Positions 1-5,146 of a stretch of DNA of 12,637 nt are shown in pieces. Position numbers and translations under genes: made by a program. The stretch spans positions 1 through 12,637 of the forward strand of contig CAKSZU010000064.1 in assembly GCA_934526125.1 (NCBI GenBank), written 5' to 3'. The notes below the pieces were generated by a model that saw only the letters and a list, made by a program, of their open reading frames with translations, made no database searches and had not been told where the DNA came from. The stretch is from an uncultured Faecalibacterium sp. (GTDB lineage: Bacteria; Bacillota; Clostridia; Oscillospirales; Ruminococcaceae). Numbering within the stretch: the stretch's first letter is position 1; the number at the start of each line of letters is the position of its first letter.

Positions 1-414
1 CTGGATGAGTTTCAGGAGAAGATCTTGCTGGAGGGCTACACCACCAACACGGTCATTCACTACCACGCCATCTTCGGTAAAGCGTTCAAGGATGCCGTCC
101 GCAAGGACTATCTGGAAACCAACCCGATGCTGAAAGTTGACCGCCCGAAGAAGAACAGCTTCCGGCCCAACTTCGTGCCGGAACACTTTGAATGGCGGCT
201 CCGGAAGTATAGCTTGCCCCGCATCCGCTTCCACGATCTGCGCCATAGCTGCGCCAGCCTGATGGTGATGAACGGCGTATCCATGAAGCAGGTTCTGGGG
301 CACAGCACCTTTTCTACCACCGCTGACATCTACGCACATCTCGATTACAAGAGCAAACAGGGGTCTGCTGGGGTCATTGCGAACCTTTTGGGAGAATCCA
401 AACTTCCCAAATAA
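1..414 (+). pseudogene. Tyrosine recombinase (integrase) remnant, 5'-truncated by window and internally deleted
   Basis: The reading frame is open from base 1, so the start lies outside the window. The N-terminal part resembles the SAM-like core-binding domain of Tn916/phage-type integrases, ending in a typical NPM..VDRPKK linker near residues 39-50. The frame then jumps almost directly to the HxxR box (HDLRH, bases 232-246), followed by the GH motif (His at 301-303) and the nucleophile Tyr at 331-333, ten residues later as expected. Roughly 150 residues that normally lie between, including the first catalytic Arg and the beta-hairpin Lys, are missing. A second small in-frame loss removes about three residues in the MKQ-VLGH stretch, where relatives read roughly MKQIQEWLGH. 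The protein should be catalytically dead. It lies beside the 3' end of tRNA-Ser, a standard integrase target, so I read it as the scar of a lost or decayed element. The family assignment is firm; pseudogene status is inferred from the missing segment. Confidence 0.82.
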
Positions 415-491
415 TTATGGATTTATCGTTCATGTATAAAGCATACTGTGATGAGGCAAAAGCGGTCTTTCTCTGCTTGATGCAAAAGAAA

Positions 492-521
492 AAGTCGCAG
501 ATTCGTTTGAATCTGCGACTT
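492..521 (-). terminator. Intrinsic terminator of tRNA-Ser
   Basis: A perfect 12-13 bp inverted repeat (AAGTCGCAGATT, then loop, then AATCTGCGACTT) starts directly after the tRNA CCA end. On the minus strand it is followed by a T-rich run (complement of bases 484-491). There is no T-run on the plus side, so it acts for the tRNA and not for the integrase remnant. Confidence 0.85.
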
Positions 522-522
522 C

Positions 523-613
523 TGGCGGAGATGGTGGGATTCGAACCCACGTGCCCGATTAAGGACAAAACGATTTCGAGTCGTTCTCGTTACGACCGCT
601 TCGATACATCTCC
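523..613 (-). tRNA. tRNA-Ser (anticodon CGA)
   Basis: The minus strand folds into a class II tRNA. The acceptor arm is GGAGATG paired with CATCTCC, the anticodon stem-loop is AACGA-CTCGAAA-TCGTT with anticodon CGA (reads UCG, serine), the variable arm is long as in tRNA-Ser, and the T arm is GTGGG-TTCGAAT-CCCAC. GCCA follows, so the 3' CCA is encoded (plus-strand bases 523-525). It has its own promoter and terminator and is a single-gene unit. Its 3' end points at the integrase remnant, which makes it the likely attachment site of that element. Confidence 0.96.
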
Positions 614-628
614 AGATGATACTCAATT

Positions 629-657
629 ATTATAGCAAAAATCGCGCGTTCCGTCAA
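629..657 (-). promoter_or_regulatory. Sigma-A promoter of tRNA-Ser
   Basis: On the minus strand a -35 TTGACG (652-657) is separated by exactly 17 bases from a perfect -10 TATAAT (629-634), about 15 bases before the tRNA 5' end. This near-consensus promoter fits a stable-RNA gene. Confidence 0.88.
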
Positions 658-679
658 CTGCCGGGATGCGCCCGGATGC

Positions 680-727
680 AAAAGAAAAGCAGCCTGCCGT
701 GGAGAAAGCGGCAGGCTGTGGTTTTTT
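680..727 (-). terminator. Terminator of the antiporter/MarR unit (possibly bidirectional)
   Basis: A perfect 10-bp stem, CAGCCTGCCG (690-699) with CGGCAGGCTG (709-718), has a 9-base loop. The minus-strand side ends in TTTTCTTTT and the plus side in a run of six Ts (722-727). It lies 20 bases beyond the MarR stop codon and closes that transcript. It could also stop plus-strand readthrough. Confidence 0.82.
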
Positions 728-746
728 GTGCGGGAAGGGGCCGGGG

Positions 747-1208
747 TCAGCGGTCGTCCTCGGGGCGGTTCTTCAGGTCCAGCTCGGGCATCAGCTCGTC
801 GCTGATGATGGTCAGCATCTGCTCCAGCTTGTCCACGTCCTCTTCGGGGAAGCGCTCCCGCACACGCTCGACCACGGTACTCAGGTAGGAGTAGCTGATG
901 TTGTAGTAGTCGATGTATTTCTGGGTGGGGCGCAGGTGATACTCCCGGCGGTCGGTGGTGGACTGGATCTTCTCAACGTAGCCTTTTTTGACCAGCGAGC
1001 CGATCTTGTAGGCCGCATTGGGGGTGGAGATCTGCATCATCCGGGAGAACTCCGCAATGGTGGGCTCCCCCATGGCCATGATGCCTTCCATGCAGAAGGA
1101 CTCCACGGTGGTCAGGGTGGCCTCCCGGGTGGCAAAGCGCTGGAATACGTTCTGGTAGAAGTGGAGCTTGAACTTGGTATAGACGTCGTTGAATGCTTTT
1201 TCGAGCAT
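747..1208 (-). CDS. MarR-like winged-helix transcriptional regulator
   Basis: A cytoplasmic DNA-binding regulator of 153 residues, a normal size for MarR proteins, which act as dimers. The N-terminal helix (1-30) and C-terminal helices (about 110-145, rich in E, D and L) look like the dimerisation parts. The winged helix-turn-helix spans about 35-105: TIAEFSRMMQIS, then TPNAAYKIGSLVKKGYVEKI as the recognition helix region, and a wing with the DRREYHL motif, which closely follows the MarR D-x-R signature. The start is fixed by a GGAGG site about ten bases upstream. A TATACT -10-like hexamer lies at 1242-1247, but no good -35 is visible. It is 90 bases downstream of the NhaC-type antiporter on the same strand, so it may be co-transcribed with it and may control it. 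The signal it senses cannot be told from the sequence. Confidence 0.85.
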   Translation of the reverse strand: MLEKAFNDVYTKFKLHFYQNVFQRFATREATLTTVESFCMEGIMAMGEPTIAEFSRMMQISTPNAAYKIGSLVKKGYVEKIQSTTDRREYHLRPTQKYIDYYNISYSYLSTVVERVRERFPEEDVDKLEQMLTIISDELMPELDLKNRPEDDR

Positions 1209-1298
1209 GGTGCGGTTTCCTCCGATAACTCAATTTCCTTCAGTATACCATGTTTTGAGCCGGACGGAAAGGCAAAATACGCCCGACAGGCCGCATTT

Positions 1299-2981
1299 TT
1301 ATTTTGCGGTGTCTGCGGCTGCGGCGGCCTTGCGGGCAAAGCGGACCCGCAGGATGTTCAGCACCACCAGTTCCAGCGCGATGGCCACGGCCAGCAGCAC
1401 CAGCGAGGTCCACAGGCTGGCGTGACGGCCCAGGAACATCTGGGTCAGGCCGGTGATGACGTAGCAGGCCGCCGCCACCGAGGCGGCGGTGATGGCATAG
1501 GGCAGCTGGGTGGACACATGGTTCACGTGGTTGCAGTGGGCACCGGCCGAGGCCATGATGGTGGTGTCGGAGATGGGCGAGCAGTGGTCGCCGCAGACGG
1601 CACCGGACAGGCAGGCGGCGATGGAGACCACCAGCATCTCTCCCTGCGGGAAGGCGTGGCAGACGATGGGGATCAGGATGGAGAAGGTGCCCCAGCTGGT
1701 GCCGGTGGCAAAGGCCAGAAAGACCGCCACCAGGAAGATGATGACCGGCAGCAGGTACTGCAGGGCGGCGGCGGAGCCGCTGAGCAGGTTGGCCACATAG
1801 TACTTGGCACCCAGCAGGTTGGTCATGCCGGAAAGGGTCCAGGCCAGGGTCAGGATCAGCATGGGGCTGACCATGGCCTTGAAGCCCTCGGGGATGCAGG
1901 CCGCGAAGTCCTGGAAGGTCATCACGCTGCGCACCCGGTAGAACACGAAGGTGAACAGCAGGGCGATGCTGCTGCCCAGCACCAGGCCCGCCGAGGCGTC
2001 GCAGTCGGAGAAGGCGGTGATGAAATCCACCCCGCGGAAGAAACCGCCGGTGTAGATCAGGCCGAAGATGCAGGCCGCGATCAGCACCAGCACCGGGGCC
2101 ACCAGGTCGATGACGTGGCCGCTGGTATCGTCGCCGGTGTCGGCGTCGTCCCCGTAGGGCCGGTCGGCGGTGGTGAACAGGTCGCCCAGGCGGGCGTTGT
2201 CCTCGTGCTGCTTCATGGGGCCGTAGTCGGCCCCGGTGAAGATGAGGAACAGGCTCATGACGATGGTCAGCAGGGCGTAGTAGTTATAAGGGATGGTGCG
2301 CAGGAACATGGTGAAGCCGTTGATGCCGGAGCCCTCGGGTACGCTGGACGTGACGGCGGCGGCCCAGCTGGACACCGGCGCGATGATGCAGACCGGGGCG
2401 GCCGTGGAGTCGATGAGGTAGGCCAGCTTTGCCCGGGAGACGTTCTGCCGGTCGGTGACGGGCTGCATGACCGAGCCAACGGTCAGGCAGTTGAAGTAGT
2501 CGTCCACGAAGATCAGTACGCCCAGCACAAGGGTGGCCAGCTGCGCCCCGGCCCGGGTGTGGATGTGGGTGGAGGCCCAGCGGCCGAAGGCGGCGCTTCC
2601 GCCGGCCTTGTTCATCAGGGCCACCAGGATGCCCAGCATCACCAGAAAGACCAGGATGCCCACGTTGCTGCTGTCCGAGAGCTTGGCCACCATGCCGCCG
2701 TCCTCGTTGAAGAACAGGGTGTTGAGGGCCAGCTCCAGATTGCCGTTGGCATACAGCAGCGCACCGGTGGCGATGCCCACCAGCAGCGAGGTGTAGACCT
2801 CCTTGGTGTTCAGGGCCAGCACGATGGCCACCACCGGCGGCAGCAGGGACAGGGCCGTGCTGTACACGGCGCAGGTGTAGTTGGCAGGGTCATCGAGGGT
2901 GCCGGGGGTGGCTGCGGTACACCAGACCAGCAGCGCGAACACCAGCAGTGCCCCCACCCAGGAGAGATTCGTCTTTTTCAT
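1299..2981 (-). CDS. NhaC-family Na+/H+ antiporter
   Basis: An inner-membrane protein of 560 residues with about a dozen hydrophobic segments and an N-terminal signal-anchor (MKKTNLSWVGALLVFALLVW). Family hallmarks are the DDYFNCLTVGS segment near residue 160, AFATGTSWGTF near 425 and GDHCSPISDTTIMAS near 460-475, followed by an H-N-H-V-N-H-V stretch and LPYA. These match the Na+/H+ antiporter (NhaC-like) family of the ion transporter superfamily. A polar, acidic loop (about residues 255-290, rich in D) separates the two halves. A GAGGA ribosome site sits seven bases before the ATG. The expected role is exchange of external H+ for internal Na+, or of organic anions in MleN-like relatives; the substrate is not determined by sequence. 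The MarR-like gene follows on the same strand. Family confidence is high, exact ion specificity low. Confidence 0.88.
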   Translation of the reverse strand: MKKTNLSWVGALLVFALLVWCTAATPGTLDDPANYTCAVYSTALSLLPPVVAIVLALNTKEVYTSLLVGIATGALLYANGNLELALNTLFFNEDGGMVAKLSDSSNVGILVFLVMLGILVALMNKAGGSAAFGRWASTHIHTRAGAQLATLVLGVLIFVDDYFNCLTVGSVMQPVTDRQNVSRAKLAYLIDSTAAPVCIIAPVSSWAAAVTSSVPEGSGINGFTMFLRTIPYNYYALLTIVMSLFLIFTGADYGPMKQHEDNARLGDLFTTADRPYGDDADTGDDTSGHVIDLVAPVLVLIAACIFGLIYTGGFFRGVDFITAFSDCDASAGLVLGSSIALLFTFVFYRVRSVMTFQDFAACIPEGFKAMVSPMLILTLAWTLSGMTNLLGAKYYVANLLSGSAAALQYLLPVIIFLVAVFLAFATGTSWGTFSILIPIVCHAFPQGEMLVVSIAACLSGAVCGDHCSPISDTTIMASAGAHCNHVNHVSTQLPYAITAASVAAACYVITGLTQMFLGRHASLWTSLVLLAVAIALELVVLNILRVRFARKAAAAADTAK

Positions 2982-3060
2982 AAATGATTCCTCGTTTGAT
3001 TTTTTGCACCGGCCCGGGGCAGACTATCCCCTGTGGATGTCAGAAACGGGGGGACGTGCC

Positions 3061-3234
3061 GTGCCGGATTATAAAGCGCTGTACTTTGAGCTGTTCCGTG
3101 CCAGCGAGCAGGCGATCCGCCTGCTGCAGGAGGCCCAGCTGCGGGCAGAACAGCAGGTCATGGAGGAGGACAGCACACCGGTCAGGCTTGCGCCTTCTTC
3201 GCCTCCGCCTTCGCAGCAAACTTCGCATCGTTGA
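3061..3234 (+). CDS. Small conserved-type protein (DYKALYFELF motif), GTG start
   Basis: A 57-residue protein that I cannot assign a function. The start is probably the GTG at 3061, because a GGGGGGA ribosome site sits six bases upstream; an in-frame ATG at 3037 has no such site. The first 35 residues (DYKALYFELFRASEQAIRL and a Q/E-rich helix after it) look like a single amphipathic helix, possibly a coiled coil. Short proteins opening with DYKALYF are, as I recall, common in Oscillospiraceae. The last 20 residues are low-complexity (P, S, Q) and lie in the part that overlaps, tail to tail, the last 53 bases of the thioesterase gene on the other strand. No signal peptide, cysteine pair or DNA-binding motif is visible. 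That it is a real gene rests on the start site and the helix-like composition. Confidence 0.5.
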   Translation: MPDYKALYFELFRASEQAIRLLQEAQLRAEQQVMEEDSTPVRLAPSSPPPSQQTSHR

Positions 3235-3574
3235 TGATGAAGCGCTCGTGGACGCCGCCGCCCACGGGCCCTTTTTCGTCGTGCAGGGTGACGCGGAACA
3301 CCAGCTTGCGGCCCTCCACGGCGGTCAGCTCGCTCTCGCAGGTCACGGTCATCCCCACGGGGGTGGGGGCGCTGTGGTCCAGCTCCAGCCGGGTGCCCAC
3401 CGTGCCGCAGCCCTCCTCCAGTTCGGGGGCCACGCTCATCCAGCAGGTCTTTTCGGCCAGCGCCACCAGCGCGGGGGTGGCGAACACGTCCAGCGTGCCG
3501 CTGCCCATGGTCTTTGCGGTGTTTTCAGGGGTGACGAGCTGGGACTGCTCGCCGCGGATACCGACAGTCAACAT
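3182..3574 (-). CDS. Hotdog-fold thioesterase, fluoroacetyl-CoA thioesterase (FlK)-like
   Basis: A cytoplasmic acyl-CoA thioesterase-type protein of 130 residues, usual for single hotdog domains, which work as dimers. The start chosen is the ATG at 3572-3574 (MLTVGIRG), preceded by AAAGGAT; the frame runs on upstream, but that part is promoter sequence. The three residues that form the FlK active site are present with identical spacing: Thr33 (ATPALVALAE), Glu41 eight residues later and His67 26 residues after that (ELDHSAPTPVG). The last motif is the typical hotdog helix-to-strand signature. Real fluoroacetate hydrolysis is unlikely in a gut anaerobe. A general role in clearing short acyl-CoAs or as a housekeeping thioesterase is more plausible, and the substrate is unknown. 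The gene stands alone and overlaps the small plus-strand gene at its 3' end. Confidence 0.82.
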   Translation of the reverse strand: MLTVGIRGEQSQLVTPENTAKTMGSGTLDVFATPALVALAEKTCWMSVAPELEEGCGTVGTRLELDHSAPTPVGMTVTCESELTAVEGRKLVFRVTLHDEKGPVGGGVHERFIINDAKFAAKAEAKKAQA

Positions 3575-3592
3575 AAAAATACATCCTTTCCG

Positions 3593-3614
3593 ATGCCCCG
3601 AGGGGCATTTTTTT
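3593..3614. promoter_or_regulatory. Short GC hairpin with T-run in the thioesterase leader
   Basis: ATGCCC-CGAG-GGGCAT is followed on the plus strand by seven Ts. Read on the plus strand it has the shape of an intrinsic terminator, though no clear gene ends there. On the minus strand it lies about 19 bases before the thioesterase ATG, inside its 5' leader. Confidence 0.4.
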
Positions 3615-3628
3615 ACAAGTACAGTGTA

Positions 3629-3634
3629 AGCATA
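3629..3634 (-). promoter_or_regulatory. Extended -10 promoter element of the thioesterase gene
   Basis: On the minus strand TGGTATGCT fits an extended -10 (TGn plus TATGCT), placed about 55 bases before the thioesterase start. No convincing -35 is present, as is common with extended -10 promoters. Confidence 0.45.
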
Positions 3635-3768
3635 CCACATTTTTGCCCCCGGCGCACCTATTTGGATGCTTTTTTCTGCAAATCTTCCGCCCGGCCCCTG
3701 CCCTTCCCCCTATTTTGCCAAAAATCCGATGGAACTTTTTGTAAAAATGTCAAAAATTCCAAAAGCAC

Positions 3769-3799
3769 TTGACAGAGACGCAGGGGGGGACTGTAAAAT
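3769..3799 (+). promoter_or_regulatory. Promoter-like sequence facing the repeat region
   Basis: A perfect -35 TTGACA (3769-3774) is followed by TGTAAA after 17 bases or TAAAAT after 19 (3794-3799). No plausible gene begins within 400 bases. It could drive transcription of the palindromic repeat at 3921-4060 or add readthrough to the metal operon. Confidence 0.4.
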
Positions 3800-3920
3800 G
3801 AAAGCCATGCCCTTGCGATTTTACGACGGCGCGGCGGGGACGCCGGCGGCCCCTTTTTGTGTGCGGACGGAGGAAAAGCTGCTCCTGGTACAACCTCTCA
3901 GACGGGCCTGCCCTCGCAGA

Positions 3921-4060
3921 TGCCTTGGCTCTCCCTTTGGGAGAGCTGGCGCAAAGCGCCTGAGAGGGCGAGCCCGCTGACCGGCGGCGCTTTGCGTCAG
4001 CGTCCTTGCCCTCTCCGTCAGTGCTGACGCACTGCCACTTCTCCCAAAGGGAGAGGCAGG
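3921..4060. repeat. Double inverted palindromic repeat element (REP/MITE-like)
   Basis: Two copies of the same compound palindrome face each other. The first (3921-3972) holds GCTCTCCC-TTT-GGGAGAGC, then GGCGC-AAA-GCGCC, then a GAGAGGGCGAG tail. The second (about 4003-4060), read on the minus strand, holds TCTCCC-TTT-GGGAGA, then GTCAG-TG-CTGAC, then a GAGAGGGCAAGG tail. The whole can fold into one long hairpin or into four small ones. It is non-coding and lies between the thioesterase and the metal operon. I recall similar CTCTCCCTTTGGGAGAG-containing repeats as abundant in Faecalibacterium-type genomes; copy number cannot be checked here. Confidence 0.75.
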
Positions 4061-4180
4061 GGCGCACAGAGGCAAGGCTCATCTGAAGATGGAGTTCCTC
4101 TCCTGAAACTGCAAATTTCTTGCGTTTTGCGGTTTGTTTTATCAATTCTGAAAAAGTGTTCAGAAATGATCAAAAACCCA

Positions 4181-4209
4181 TTGACAGAAGGCAGTCTGCG
4201 TGTTATCAT
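4181..4209 (+). promoter_or_regulatory. Sigma-A promoter of the zinc/cadmium efflux operon
   Basis: A perfect -35 TTGACA (4181-4186), a 17-base spacer, and -10 TATCAT (4204-4209). The start of transcription should fall near 4216, inside the dyad operator, so repressor binding would block initiation. Confidence 0.85.
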
Positions 4210-4236
4210 GAACACATGAACAGATGCTCATACGTC
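4208..4236 (+). promoter_or_regulatory. ArsR/SmtB-type operator
   Basis: ATGAACA (4216-4222), two bases, then TGCTCAT (4225-4231) is an inverted repeat with 6 of 7 pairs, of the 12-2-12 kind bound by SmtB/CzrA/ZiaR proteins. A direct copy of ATGAACA sits just upstream (4208-4214) and overlaps the -10. A TGTTCA at 4157-4162 near the -35 may be an outlying half site. The target of the ArsR protein encoded immediately downstream is inferred. Confidence 0.72.
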
Positions 4237-4257
4237 AAAACGAAGGAGGCGCATCCA

Positions 4258-4605
4258 ATGACCGGACTGGAAAAGATCACGCCGGAGGCTGAACCGGAAA
4301 AACCGCAGCAGCCGGTGGAGATGCCGGACGACGAAGTGCTGTACGAGCTGGCCGACCTGTTCCGGGTATTCGGCGATTCCACCCGCATCAAGATCCTGTA
4401 TGCACTGCATGACAACGAGCTGTGCGTACAGGACATCGCCAATGCGGTGGAGCTGAGCCAGTCGGCAGTGAGCCATCAGCTCCGGGTGCTGAAGGATACC
4501 AAGCTGGTGCGGTTCCGTCGGGACGGCAAGACCGTTTACTACGCACTGGACGATGACCATGTGCGCAGCATCCTCTCCATGGGGATGGATCATATCGAAG
4601 AATAA
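4258..4605 (+). CDS. ArsR/SmtB-family zinc-responsive repressor
   Basis: A cytoplasmic dimeric repressor of 115 residues, usual for the family. The winged helix runs from about residue 28 to 98: LADLFRVFGDSTRIKILYAL, ELCVQDIA, recognition helix SQSAVSHQLRVLKD, and the wing RRDGKTVYYAL. The C-terminal helix carries Asp99, His101, His112 and Glu115, with exactly the D-x-H-x10-H-x2-E spacing of the alpha-5 zinc site in SmtB and CzrA. The alpha-3 Cys-x-Cys of arsenic/cadmium sensors is absent (one Cys in ELCVQD only). Metal binding at alpha-5 would release the operator and induce the operon. The ATG at 4258 is chosen because AAGGAGG lies eight bases upstream and the promoter lies before it; the frame's upstream extension is regulatory DNA. 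The HMA gene follows 24 bases later. Zinc (or cobalt) as inducer is inferred from the residues. Confidence 0.93.
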   Translation: MTGLEKITPEAEPEKPQQPVEMPDDEVLYELADLFRVFGDSTRIKILYALHDNELCVQDIANAVELSQSAVSHQLRVLKDTKLVRFRRDGKTVYYALDDDHVRSILSMGMDHIEE

Positions 4606-4629
4606 TCTGCAGAAAAGGGGTACTTTCTT

Positions 4630-4851
4630 ATGAAGAAGAGCTACAAGATCGAAGTCGACTGCGCAAACTGCGCCCAGAAGATGGAGGATGCCGCCAACAC
4701 CGTTTCCGGCGTGGCACAGGCAACTGTCAGCTTCATGACCCAGAAGATGAAGGTGGAGTTTGACGAGGGTGCAGACCCCCACGACACCATGGTGAAGGTG
4801 CTGGCTGCCTGCAAGAAGGTCGAGGACGACTGCGAGATCTTTGATATCTGA
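4630..4851 (+). CDS. Free-standing HMA heavy-metal-binding protein
   Basis: A 73-residue protein consisting of one ferredoxin-like HMA domain (beta-alpha-beta-beta-alpha-beta). The metal site is Asp10-Cys11-x-x-Cys14 (DCANCAQKME). The Asp before the first Cys is typical of the N-terminal domains of Zn/Cd ATPases, while copper chaperones usually have M-x-C-x-x-C. Two more cysteines (61 and 68) near the C-terminus could add ligands. Codons and position, between the sensor and a P1B ATPase without its own HMA domain, suggest it acts in trans as metal donor, buffer or regulatory domain of that pump. It is translationally close to arsR (24-base gap) and has a purine-rich AAAAGGGG upstream. A hairpin terminator follows it, so it may be made in larger amounts than the ATPase. 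Confidence 0.9.
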   Translation: MKKSYKIEVDCANCAQKMEDAANTVSGVAQATVSFMTQKMKVEFDEGADPHDTMVKVLAACKKVEDDCEIFDI

Positions 4852-4869
4852 TCTCCGGCCCCCTCTCCG

Positions 4870-4892
4870 GCTCCCCTGAGGGGGAGCTTTTT
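4870..4892 (+). terminator. Intercistronic intrinsic terminator/attenuator after the HMA gene
   Basis: GCTCCCC-TGAG-GGGGAGC, a 7-bp GC-rich stem with tetraloop, is followed by five Ts (4888-4892). It lies 18 bases after the HMA stop codon and before the ATPase gene. Partial termination here would set the ratio of regulator and HMA protein to pump. Confidence 0.75.
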
Positions 4893-5146
4893 GCAACGCA
4901 TTTTTCCGGAACAGGGGGAAAACTGTGGAAAAACAGCTGAGTTTTCAACTGTTTCCACCGGGTTTTCAACATCCTTTGCGGAAAAGTGCAAAAAGAAACG
5001 CAAAAAAGCAGGTTCTTTCCGGGAAAAGTTCGTGGAAAACCCGGGGGAAAACGTGGAAAAGCCGCTCTCACGGGGAAAACCTGTTGAATCTGTGCCCTGC
5101 ACAGACCGCCGGACGGGCGGAAAACCCACGAAAAGGAGACTTTCGT
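4893..5146 (+). promoter_or_regulatory. Structured 254-base leader before the P1B ATPase
   Basis: No gene is supported here; the open frame upstream of the ATPase start is low-complexity. The stretch is full of GGGGAAAAC/GTGGAAAAC repeats (4914-4923, 5032-5040, 5043-5052, 5072-5080). Bases 4941-4970 are the reverse complement of 5032-5061 at 24 of 30 positions without gaps, so the RNA can form a long stem with a 61-base loop. No clear sigma-A promoter was found inside it. Confidence 0.55.

Noticed and set aside
417..635. Short frames around the tRNA
   Set aside because: They run through the tRNA-Ser gene, its terminator and promoter and have no ribosome sites.
666..2987. 773-codon open frame on the plus strand
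   Set aside because: It lies opposite the antiporter and MarR genes and its product is low-complexity (G, H, Q, D rich) with no domain. It is an antisense shadow of GC-rich codons.
3666..3980. 104-codon frame across the repeat region
   Set aside because: It passes through the palindromic repeat, lacks a ribosome site and has no recognisable domain.
3921..4060. Possible CRISPR array
   Set aside because: Only two copies, in inverted orientation and each internally palindromic, with no regular spacers and no cas gene.
4120..4257. N-terminal extension of the ArsR frame
   Set aside because: It covers the promoter and operator, and the ATG at 4258 has a perfect ribosome site.
4914..5080. Replication origin
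   Set aside because: DnaA-box-like motifs are present, but there is no AT-rich unwinding region and no dnaA, dnaN or rep gene; the surroundings are a metal operon.
4925..5146. N-terminal extension of the ATPase frame
   Set aside because: It is repeat-rich leader with Lys/Arg-rich low-complexity translation; the ATG at 5147 has AAAAGGAG at the right distance.
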